64,000 bases of DNA from NCBI GenBank assembly GCA_905221605.1, contig CAJNDS010000236.1:955992-1019991 (forward strand), given 5' to 3'. How positions within the stretch are numbered: the stretch's first letter is position 1; each line of letters begins with the position of its first letter. Shown piece after piece: positions 24,801 through 36,800 of the stretch. The notes below the pieces were generated by a model. It ran no database searches. It was not told the DNA's origin and saw nothing but the letters and a program-made list of their open reading frames with translations. Both the position numbers and the translations under genes were made by a program. Source of the stretch: Symbiodinium natans. Lineage: Eukaryota; Sar; Dinophyceae; Suessiales; Symbiodiniaceae.

Positions 24801-27800
24801 GTGTCAGCAGCTTGGTGTTGCAGCACTTGCGGCGAACGTCACGAAACCCCAAGAACCGAAACCCGAACACTCGAAACCCGAAGCCGTACCCAGAGAAACC
24901 TTGTACCTTAAAATGGGGAAGATGTCCCAACGCTTCAGGTACATCACCCCTTATTTCAGGGCACAGACGTTACCGTAAGCCCTAAACCCTAACACGAAAA
25001 CCCTAAACCCTAAACCCGAACCCCCGCTTTAAGGGTACCCGATGTAGAACCCAGAAACCCCCCACATGTTCCATCGCTACTTCATTGGATGTAGGTCCCC
25101 CACCAAACTTCTCGCTCCACCTGCACAAGGGTGGTGTCTGTGTCAGCCCTAAACCCTGAACCCAAAATCCTAAACCCTGAACCCTAAACTCTGCCTAAAC
25201 CCTGCACATGTACACCTGTTATAACGGCCCGGAGTAGTTCCAGCAGTAAGGCTGCGCCCTGCGACAGTCATGACTGGCATGAGCAGCTCATTCCCAGCCT
25301 ACTGGGGGTAGTTACATGGTCCCTTCGCATGGGCCCTTAAAAGGGGACCGCTCATATACCCCTTACATACCCTATACGACCCAAGGGCCCATATCGCAGC
25401 AGCCTTGAAAGGAGGTAAGGGACCATATTATGGGCTACCAACCTTCAATTTAAACCCTCAACCCAACACCCAAAACCTAACACCTAAGCCCGAAAAACTT
25501 GTAAAGGCCCTAAACCCTAAACCCTAAACCCTAAACCGTGAACCCTAAACCCTAAAACCCTAAAACTCGCGTCTGTGGCGCCGGGAGCCTTCGGCCAGCC
25601 TACTCGAGGCTTCCCTGCCCTACCAAACCAAAACCCTGCACCCCCGAAAGCCCTGAAACCCAAGAGTAGCCTGGGAATAACACAGGGTGCCCGTTTAGGT
25701 TTAAAGAGGCTCATGAGGGAACCCAAACCCTAAACCCTAAACCCTAAACCCTAAACCCTAAACCTCAAAACAGGAGCAATTAGGGCCCATTCCGGGTCCT
25801 AGAAACTCTGAGGAGTGCGCAGGATGTAGTGCGACCAGTTCTGCTGGCGGTCAGGAAGGCCTCAGTATGGGTTTAGGGTTTAGGGTTTAGGGTTTAGGGT
25901 TTAGGGTTTAGGGTTTAGGGTTTAGGGTTTAGGGTTTAGGGTTTAGGGCTCAGAGCAAGCGCACATGCTCAGGAGTTTCGTATTGGGCTTAGAACAATTT
26001 GGCGGTTAGTTGTTCCTATTTGAGACTCAAGGTTCATTCGGGGGGGGGGGGGGGGTGGGATAGACCAGGTTTAGGGCGTAGTTGCTAGGGTTTAGGACGT
26101 AGGGTTGTTTGGTTCAGTGTTGGGATTGCAGGGGACGGATTGGAATCTTGGGCGTGTCGCTGCAACTTTGCAATATGTAGGGTTCTCTGAATTTTTGCCC
26201 CACACCCAAAACCCTACACCCTAAACCAGATCCCCTAACCCCTAACCCCTAAACCCTAAACCCTAAACCCCACACCCTAAACCCTAAACCCACAGACAAG
26301 GACCCCGGGCCCTGCAGGCATCCTTCATCCGGGCACTTACGCGCCTGCCAGCGCGGGCAGGAGCTTTTTGGGCTCCAGGGCTTCAGGGCTTCAAGTGCTG
26401 CAAGTGCTTCGTTCTTAAGGAAGGGTTTAGGGTTTAGGGCTTAGGGTTTAGGGTATAGGGTTTGGGGTTTGGGGTTCAGGGTTTAGGGCTTAGGCTTTAG
26501 GGTTTAGGGTTTGGCATTAGGGGTTGAGGGTTTAGGGGGCTTGTAAGAGGCATAAATTCGTAAATGCTACCTAACACGCGCCTCAGGTTGTTTCATTTTG
26601 CTGGAGTGGTGAGTGGTTCCGACAACCTAAACCTAAACCCAAACCCGAAACTAGGCTATCAACCCTAAACGCCCCCTACAAATAATAGAAAATCAAACCC
26701 ACATATAAAATCCATGACAAATAACAAATAATACACAATAAATGATAACACATGGAAAAAACGCCTAGGAAGAAGTAAAAAGTCATAAGAAATAATGGTA
26801 ACTTAGTACCTAACCCTGAGGGTCCATGTACCTAAATAGGGAACACTTGGGCCTTAAAGTACCTCCTGTATAGGGGCTGTTGGGCCCAAGTATATAATGA
26901 GGAGGTGCATGGACCCTTAGGGTAGCTTTCCCGTTGGTTAGCAAGGAATGAGGGAATGAGGTACCCCATTTCCCCCTATCCGCCGACCCCAGCAACAGCG
27001 GGGCGGCGTCAGTGAAGACCCTCCCTGCCCTCACCGCAACCTCTTCCCCCTTCCCCTTCCCAACCATTCCACTCCACCTCTCCACTTGGCCTTGCCTTCC
27101 GCCCCTAACCTCCCACCACCAACCCCTTCCCCAGCCCCCCCTCCCACAACCCTTCCCCTTCCCAACCATTCCACTCCATCCTCCTCCCCTACCCCTTCCC
27201 CACCCCCAATCCACCCTTCTCCAGCCACTTACCTCACCTCCTCCACCTACCCCCCTCAACCCCCCCCCACTCCATCCTCCTCCCCTACCCCTTCCCCCAA
27301 GCCACTCCATCCTCCTCCCCTACCCCTTCCCCATCCCATTCCACTCCATCCTCCTCCCCTACCCCTTCCCCATCCCTGCCCCCCTCTCACCGTACCACCC
27401 TCCACCCCCACCCCTGCCCCCTCCCACTACCCTTCCCCTTCCCAACCATCCTCCCCTACCCCTTCCCACCATTCCACTCCACCCCTCTCCCACCGCCCTA
27501 CCGCTCCCCTTACTCCACCCTTCCAAACTCCCCCCCCCCCCCACCCACCCCACCCCCCCAACCCCTCCGCCCTCTGCTCTGGTTTTACGGGCCTCTTCCC
27601 ACCCACTGCCCATCGCCCCCTCACTTCCCTCACCATCTCCCACCACCAACCCCAACCCCTGCCCCCCCTCCCACTACCCCTGCCCCCCCTCCCACTACCC
27701 TTCCCCTTCCCAGCCATTCCACTCCATCCTCCTCCCCCCCCACGCCCCCCCCACACTCCAGCCCGCCTTCCACCCAACTCCCCCAATCCCCCCACCCTCC

Positions 27801-30800
27801 CCCCCCCACCCACCCCACCCCCCCAACCCCCCGTGGCTCATGGCCACCTGGTTTTACGGCTTTCTGGCAGACCCGATCAGCTGACTGACAAAGGGCTCCG
27901 CCCTTCCCGCCCGCTCCGCCCACCCTCCCCATCGCCCCCTGACTTACCTCACCATCACCGTCCCCCCAACCCCCCCCCTGGCCAGCTGGCCATGGCATAC
28001 CCTTGACCTGGCCCTGTGTCATGGCCCCCACAGTTTTTGTGGCCTCTGGCCCCTTGCCTCTCTAGACTCGATCAGATCACTGACGTTAAAGGGCTCCAGT
28101 GCATGCCCCCCCCCCCCCGCCCGCTCCGCCCGCTCCGCCAGCTCCGCTTGCTCCCTTCCCCCCCCCACCCCCTCTGGCCAGCTGGCCATGGCCCCCAATG
28201 GGTCGATGCCCTTGATGGTCCCCTGCCCTGTGCCTACTTGCTCATGGCCCCACGGTTTTACGGGCCTCTGGCCTTTGCGATGACTGACTTTATCCGCCGA
28301 CCCCAGCCGGGGGCGGCGTCAGTGAAGACCCACTGCTTTTTATACTACCTTCCAGACCTCCATGCTGGCCCCCATCCATGGCTACACGCCCTCTCACCAC
28401 CCCCCCCAACCCCGCTACCCCCCCTCGCCGCCCCATGGCCCCATGGTCCCCTGGCCCTATGCCTCTAGACCCGATCAGATGACTTTATCAGATGACTTTA
28501 AAGGGACCCATGGCTCCTGGCCCCATAAAGGGCCCCAGTGCATGCCCGTCCGCTCCGCCCGCTCCGCTTGCTCCGCCCTTCCCCCGCTCCACCCGCCCTC
28601 CCCGCCCGCTCCGCCCGCCCTCCCCATGGCCCCATCCCTTCGACCTCCATGGCCCCATGGCCCCCATGGACCGATGGCTCCTATGAGCTTAGGGTTTAGG
28701 GTTTTCTTGGACGTTTAGGGTTTAGGGTTTCAGGGTGTAAGGGTTGTAAGTTTAGGTTTCGGGGTTCCGGGTTTCGGCATTGAGGTTGTAGGGTTTTGGG
28801 TTTAGGGCCTTCAGCGTGCCATCAGCAAGACTCTCTTAGATCTGGGGTCGGCGGCACTGGCGGTAGCCATTAAATCCGGCCCCCGCGCCGCCCGTGGTCC
28901 AGGGCGGAGCCCGCGTCGCACTAAAGCGCTAGCTTTAAGGGGCGAGCGCCCGAGCCGCCGACCCCGCCCAAAATTGCTTCAAATTCGCGCGGGGCCCTTC
29001 GGGAGGCCTCCAAAACGGCATCCAAGGGGACGCAACACGCGGTGGTGCGAAAAGCACGAAAACCTCGTAAAAACCATGGGTTTTTACGAAAAACCGAGGC
29101 CACAAAACACCCGCAGCACCCCATTAAACCCTCACGGGCGCGCATCATCGGCCCTAGCTTTTCACATGGGGCGCGCGCCAGGCCGAAACCACGTTTTTCA
29201 AGGTTTGGGGGGGGTACCGGAAGCCCAAAACCAGGCGAGCATCATGAGCATCAGCAGCCCTGGCCCGCGGGCCCAAGGCAATAAAAAACGCTGAAAAACG
29301 CTGAAATCACCGTAAATACCGTGTTTTTATGAGGTTTTTCACGCGTGCCTCCGACCCCCACCCCTGTTGCCCTTGACCCGCCCCCAAAGTGCGCATCATC
29401 GAAACCCACGTCCGGGGGGGGGTCTGCTGATGCTGCTGATGCGCGGGGTCCGGGCGCATCATCGAGCCATCGCTTCTCTTGGGCTTCGTGGGGGGGTCCG
29501 GGCCCACGGCCCAGAGACCCAGCTGATGCTCATGATGCTCGGTTTGGGGGGGTGTTCCAACAGCAGAAAACCTCGTAAATACCGAGTGTTTTGTGGGTCC
29601 ACGTAAAAACGCCCCTAAAATCGCTCATTTTACGCGCTCGAACGGCTTCGTGCCTACAAAACACCCGAACAGCAGGACCCCGAATGCCCTTAAGGGCATT
29701 CGGGGTCTTGCTTTTGGGGGTTTCGTGGGCACGCAAGCGTTCAAGCACATACAATCGGCGTGTTTAAGGGGGTTTTGGATGGCCTGGGGGAGGCCGCTGA
29801 TGCTCATGATGCTCCCTTTCCTGGGTCCCAAAAGGCTTCCCAAGCCCAAAAACACGTGTTTACAGCGTTTTCTGAAGGTTTTTCGAAGGCAAAACGCATG
29901 CATAGAATGCTTTTAAGGCCCCCAAACCAACCCCACTGATGCTCCTGATGCGGGTGCGCGCGCGCGCGCGCGGCGCGCGCGCGCGCGCGCGCCGGGGGGG
30001 GAGGGGGGGGGAGGGAGGGGGGGCGAAGGCAGGAGAAAGAGAGACAGAGAGAAGGAGAGGACAAAGACACGGGAAAGAGAAGACAGTGCCAAGGTTCAAG
30101 GTTTCGTGCTTTGGGGGGCGGGGGCCGGCCCGTGCCGCTAGGCCTGAAATATATATACCCTGTAAGGGACTATGTAGGGTACCTCATTCCCTAAACCCTA
30201 AACCCTAACCTATAAACCCTAAACCCTGGACCCTAAACCCCAAACCCTAAACCCTAAACCCCAAACCCCTCATTCCCTTTCTTAACCAGCAGTAAGAGTA
30301 ACTTAGCAACTCGTAACCCTAAACCCTAAACCCTAAACCCTAAACCCTAAACCCTAAACCCTAAACCCTAAACCGGCCTCGAAGTGGGCGCTCATCGGCT
30401 CCTGCTCCCAGGAGGGACCTCCGGCCTCAGTTGGGGCATCTGCGCCTCTTCAGCGTTTAGGGTTTAGGGTTTGGGGTTTAGGGTTTGGGGTTAGGGGTTT
30501 GGGGTTTAGGGTTGGAGGAGTTGGGGTTTAGGGTTAGGGGTTTAGGGTTTGGGGTTTAGGGTTGGCTTTGAGCGAAGATGAAGATGCGCCCTGGAATTGG
30601 GATCATATTCAATACCGAAACTTGCTACCCCAATCCATCTTGAGCCACCGGGCGCTATTCCAAGGAGTAGCTCCAAAGCTGGGGATGGGGGTGGGGGGGG
30701 GGGGGGGGAGTATGCTTCGGGCCCGTATACTTGGCTAGGTTGCCCAGGAAACTAGGTGTTGAAACGGTGCCCTTGTTGCTTAAAGGGGTGATAAGGGAAC

Positions 30801-33800
30801 CTAGACCCCCCCAAAAAGGGGACAAAGGGCACCACTGGGCATCCTAGTGAGGGTACTGTACCTCACAAGAGGGCGTTTAGGGTTTAGGGTTTAGGGTTTA
30901 GGGTTTAGGGTTTAGGGTTTAGGGTTTAGGGTTTAGAGAAGTGGCCATGCGCACAAGCACTCTCAGCGCCACGCCGGAAGTGGGAAGCGGAAGTTCATGG
31001 CCCAGCTCTTCGGATCCTCCCCGTTTGGGTTTAGGGTGTAGGGTTTAGGGTTTAGGGTTTAGGGTTTAGGGTGTAGGGTTTAGGGTGTAGGGTGTAGGGT
31101 TTAGGGTTTTCTGAGCCCGGCAACTGTAATACAAGAAGGGTACGCTTTGGGGGGGGGGGAGGGATTGCCTCTACAAAGGCACCTGGGACCCAAGAAGTAT
31201 AAAGAAGGGTGCTACTGGCCTGCCAAATTGAGGAAGTGAGGATTGAGACTCAGGGCTTGTGGGATTCGGGGGGCCTCAGGGTTTAGGTTACGGATGACTA
31301 AGCATGCTCCAAAAAAACATCGAAGAATTGGGGTTTGGAGGTCTCTGCGAAAAAGAGAAATTAGGATTTCGGTGGGCCGGGGGAGAGACCCTCTTGGCCC
31401 TCTTGAGGTGGTAGGGTTTAGGGTTGAGGGCTTTCGGGTTGAAGGTTTTTAGAGCCTTTTAGGGCTTTTTAGGGTTTAGGGTTTGGGGTTTAAGGTTTAG
31501 GGTTTAGGGTGGGGAGTCGGTGCCCTGTCACCTGGAAACACACACGGCGCTCTTCTGCTTTCAACCCTAGAGCCCAAAAAACACGAAAGAGCCGAAACAA
31601 GTGAAAAAACGTAAGTGGAGTCGAGCAGGGTTTGGCATCTACTCCGCCCGGAAAAAGGGGGGAACCGTAGCCCAACATGTTCAGTCTGCGGACCATGTAA
31701 AGGCAGCTGAGGAGTTGAGGTGTGTTAAGGGGCTCGGGAGTGGGGTGTGCTTGCGAGTGCGCAAGGTTTCACACGGCCCAAGCATGCAACATGCCCACAC
31801 GCGAACATCCACACGATGTAAACACCCTACTTGGTAGCCCAGTAACTGTATTATAATTGGGGCACCCTTTTTTGGGTTGGTTGCTTTATAAGCCAACCCG
31901 GAAACAAAAAAAAGGGTAATGGGTACCACTGGGCCACCAAGCCTACATCCCACAAACTGGACCCCAACACCATTATAAGATGCAGGACGTCCAGAAGCCA
32001 GCGACGTGTGTTCAAACCCTCTCACATAGCCAATAGCCTAGGAATACAAGAAAGGATGAGCTTTACTATTCCTACTAACTAAAAAAGGAAGCCCAAGATG
32101 TTTAAAGTTCAACTATTGGCTAAGTAAGCTCTGAAGCACCTGAGCTCCAACCCCAAACCCTAAACCCTAAACCCTCCTAAGCCAGAAGCTTGGTCCTTCA
32201 TGCCGTGCGTCATGGATGGGAGATTTTCGGGCTGGTCCAGCGGCTCAGGCTGAGTGAGGTATGGCCTGCGCGAAGCGGCACCGCGGCGATTGACGCAGGA
32301 ACAAGAAACAGAGGCACCACAACCAAAGTCACCTCATGTAGCCTTCAACCTTAAACCCTAAACCCTGCACCCCAAACCCTAAACCCTAAACCCTAAACCC
32401 TAAACCCTAAACCCCAAACCCTAAACCCTAAACCCCAAACCCCAAACCCCAAACCCTAAACCCCAAACCGTCAAAAAAAAAGATGAAAAGCCCTCAATGT
32501 GCGGAGCAGGCGCATGTACTCCTCGAAGCTCTGGGCTTGCAGCTCCGCGGTCTGCGGACGTGATGAGAGGGTCAAGACAGCTAGGGTTTAGGGTTTAGGG
32601 TTTAGGGTTTGGGGTTTGGGGTTTAGGGTTTGGGGTTTGGGGTTTGGGGTTTGGGGTTTAGGGTTTGGGGTTTGGGGTTTAGGTTTTGGGGTTTGGGGTT
32701 TAGGGTTTGGGGTTTAGGGTTTGGGGTTTGGGGTTTAGGGTTTGGGGTTTGGGGTTTGCTGCAGTTCTGCGGGAGCTACCGCAGTGCATGGAAGAATCTG
32801 CTGCTGGCCTCGCCGTGCCGGATGCCCACGTACCAAGAGTACGGGTTCTTCAGCTTCACATGATGGTAGTCCTGGGCAATTCGGGCCTTCGGGGTGGGGT
32901 TTCGGGTTAGGGTTTAGGGTTTAGGGTTTAGGGTTTAGGGTTTAGGGTTTAGGGTTTAGGGTTTAGGGTTTAGGGTTTAGGGTTTAGGGTTTAGGGTTTA
33001 GGGTTCAGGGTTCAGGGTTTAGGGTGTAGGGTTTAGGGTCCTAAACCATGTCTCCGAAGCTCCTATAAGGCTTACGAGACCGATAAGAGCCTCAAAATCC
33101 CCTGAGGCTGTTCTAAACTAGGGTTCTTTTTCACATCCTTATAAGGTAACTGGACCGAAGGACCCCCGCCAAGCTAAACCCTAAACCCTAAACCCTAACC
33201 CTAAACCCTAAACCCTAAACCCTAAACCCTCTCCCACCTTTGAAATCTCAGAGCCTGGCCATCCAGAAGTCAACCTGCAGCTGCAACCTTTCTTGCGGAA
33301 CCGCAGAGGGGGGCAGATTCAATGGTTCGGGGTGGGGTTTAGGGTTTACGGTTTAGGGTTTAGGGTTTAGGGTTTAGGGTTTAGGGTTTAGGGGTTAGGT
33401 GTAGGGTCTAGGGTCTAGGGTCCAGGGTCTAGGGTTTAGGGTTTAGGGTCCTTTCGTATCCAACTTATGAGGGTTATCTGGCTCATCAAGGCTGTGAGGG
33501 GTAGGAAGTTTAACTTGCGGCGCTTGGGCTTGCACATCTGTGCATATGAATATGCCTAAAACCCAAAACATATACGTATAGGTGATCTTCACCACATAAT
33601 ATACCCCGTCTGTGTTGCATTTAGTTGTGCCATACATGCCACGCTTGAGGGTTGATTTCTTCTGTTGGAAATGGGGGGGTTACGAACATAGGGGCCCCGC
33701 AATTTTGATCCCCTAAACAGTAGGATTTCCGACCCCCAATAAGGTACCCCTCCATGCGGAAACCCCCGCTTGAATCCCGAATATAATCCCCGTAACCCAC

Positions 33801-36800
33801 CTGACTCATCCTACTTACTATGAGTCAAAAGAGCCTCCAGGCAGATGTGTTTTCCGCATGCGTGCATGGCTCTCACCTCAGAGATGAACCACGAGCCAGT
33901 CTGCATCCCAAGACATCACGCCAAAACCACTCCCCCCTCCCCCGCGCCTACCCCCCCTCCCCCCCAAGCCTAGAATAGACACTAAACCGCCTAAACCACA
34001 CTTTCCTAAATTCAACCCCAAGAAGGAGACTTATGCGTTAACTGAACCGAACAAAACCCGGGTTGAAAAGACAATACTTGAACAAGCCACGGCCTCCCTC
34101 CACCCCACGTGGGTGTGGGATTTAGTTGGGATTTCCGGCGGCTAAGCATTAGGGTTTAGGGTTTGGGGTAAACTCTAAACCGTAAACCAACCCTAGATCC
34201 TAAGCACTGGACCCTAAACCCTAAACCCTAAACCCTAAACCCTAAACCCTAAACCCTAAACCCTAAACCCTAAACCCTAAACCCTAAACCCTAAGGGTGG
34301 CGGTGGCCCCGGAAGCCCTAAGCCAATAGACAGCCAAGGGGCCACTCCGGCTCTGCGACCTGTGCCAAGGCAGTGGGTTCTTGCAGGTTGAAGGGTTTAG
34401 GGTTTAGGGTTTAGGGTTTAGGGTTTAGGGTTTAGGGTTTGGGGTTTAGGGTTTAGGGTTTAGGGTTTTAGGGTTTTCCGGTTTGGGGGGTTTAGGGGTT
34501 TGAGGATTTGAGGGTTTAGGGTTTAAGGGTTTAGGGTTAAACGGTTTAGGTTTCAAGGGTGTCGTAGGGTTTTAGGGTTTAAAGGGTTTAAGGCTTTGGG
34601 GGTTTAGGGTTTAAGGCTTTGGGGGTTTAGGGTTTAAGGTGTTAAGGGTTCAAGGGTTCTAGGGTTTAAAGGTCTAGGGTAGGGTTTGGTGGGGTTTGGA
34701 GTTTAGGGGGTGTGCGGCTTAGGGTCTGGGCTGTTTGCGCTTTCGGGGTTCAGGCTGGGTTGGTATTTTTGCCTTCCTACAAAAGCCCACGGGATGCAAC
34801 ATGATTTGGGGCTTCACGTTTAGGGGTTAGTGCTCATAGGGTTTCGGGTGAAAAAAGAGAGTGCAGGACAGCATTCCTGCATGGCACCCCAACACCAGGT
34901 TCTTGTTCAGGGTTTCGGGTATAAGGTTTAGGGTACTTTGAAACAAAACGGCTACTCCGCTTTGCTTGCAACCTAGCACCTGAAGAAAGGCAATCACGGC
35001 TTTAAGGTGGGGCTCCCCTTCAAGTAGAGCTCAGCTATAGGGGGCACCAACCTGAGTTGTAAGTAGCAACGCTGTGTTATGCCTAGGCCCCAGAACGGCC
35101 CCCGGCCAAAACCCTAAGCCCACACTCCCACATGCCAAAACCCTCAACCCAACACTACTATTTGCTTAAAACAAAATATTTTCCTTAGAAGGGAAATATA
35201 GGGATGCTATCCTTCTAAACCCTAAACCCTAAACCCTAAACCCTAAACCCTAAACCCTAAACCTGAACCCTGAACCCTGAGCCCTAAACCCTAAACCCTA
35301 AACCCTAAACCCTAAACCCATCTAAACCCATCTAAACCCATGTAAACCCTAAACCCTAAACCCTAAACCCTGAACCCTGAACCCTAAACCCTAAACCCTA
35401 AACCCTAAACCCTAAACCCTGGCCTGCTTGTTCTTCATGGCCTCCTGCTCCTTGGAGGCCAGCAGATCGCCTCAGGTCCGCTTGGCCGGTCTAGGGTCTA
35501 GGGTCTAGGGTCTAGGGTCTAGGGTTTAGGGTTTAGGGTTTAGGGTTTAGGGTTTAGGGCAAAAATGTGTGGAGAGGATTCTAGGGTTTATCGAGCTTAC
35601 AGGGGTTTATAGGGCTTCATTGGACTCTTATTGGGTTTATGGCGTTTCTAGGCCTTGTGTGGTTAAGGCTTTCGGGCTAGGGTATGTATCAATCTCAGGA
35701 TGAAAAAACAGTAAATAGGGTATGTATCAATCTCAGGATGAAAAAACAGTAAATAGGGTATGTATCAATCTCAGGATGAAAAAACAGTAAATACACATTA
35801 ACGGGTCTAAGGGTTTAGGGTTTGCGGGATAGCGCTTTGGGACACGGGACACGGAACCATCAGGGCTTAGGGCCCGTCGAAATCTACAAACGGCTTCCAA
35901 AACCCTACCCTAAACCCTAAACCCTAAACCCTAAACCCCAAATCCAAACCTCAGCTCGCACCCCTGGCGCGCCGGGTCCCCACGCTGAAGGAGTAGCGGA
36001 GGCCGGCTTGGGTCAGATCCATGCCTTGGAGTGGGGCTAGGGTTTAGGGTTTAGGGTTTAGGGTTCAGGGTTCAGGGTTTAGGGCTTAGGGCTTAGGGTT
36101 CAGCATCTCAAGTCCCAGTATTCATTAGTCAACCTGCGAACTGTGGTATCGGACTACCCACCCAGGCTTTGGGTCCCATGACATTCAGAAACGACTCCCG
36201 TTTTCGTGAACCCGAGACCTTAAACTGCTAAACCCTCGGACCTGAACCCTTCAAACCCTAAATCCAGGAACCCTAGAACCCCAAATCCAGGAACCCAATG
36301 AACCCTGGGGCTTCAACCCTAAACCCTAAACCCTTCAACCCAGGCCTCGAACCCTCAAGGCCTGGAACCCCACCGCCGACGATTCTTTTTGGCAAATTTG
36401 CTAGGGGTGATGAGGGGGGGGGGGGGAGGGGTGTGCCAGCGAATTTTGGCAAGATTGCTGGCCGCCGACGAATTGGGGGGGGGGGGGGGCTGGCCGACGA
36501 ATTTTGGCAACATTGCGGCAAATTTGCTGGCCGCCGACGACTTTGGCACATGCCGCAAAATTTTGGTTTAGGTTTCTGATTTAGGTTTAGGCCTTAGGGT
36601 CTAGGGTTGAGGGCTTAGGGCTTAGGGGTGGGGATGTGGGGCTTCAAGGTGTTAGGCTTGTTGGGTTGTGGGGACTTTTGGCCAGTGCAGGGTTTTGGGG
36701 GCTGTTGGGCCCAGTGCCAGCCGCACCTCTCGCCAAGTCAGCATCCTTTAAACCCTAAACCCTAAGCCCTAAACTTTAAACCTAAACCCTAAACCCTAGG

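Noticed and set aside
27012-28006. Overlapping Pro-rich frames of 290 and 306 codons
   Set aside because: They translate a C/T-only low-complexity repeat; all frames are open for the same reason and no domain is visible.
29239-29950. CRISPR-like direct repeats (GATGCTCATGATGCTC words)
   Set aside because: Only five degenerate copies at irregular spacing of about 100 to 270 bp, in eukaryotic intronic DNA.
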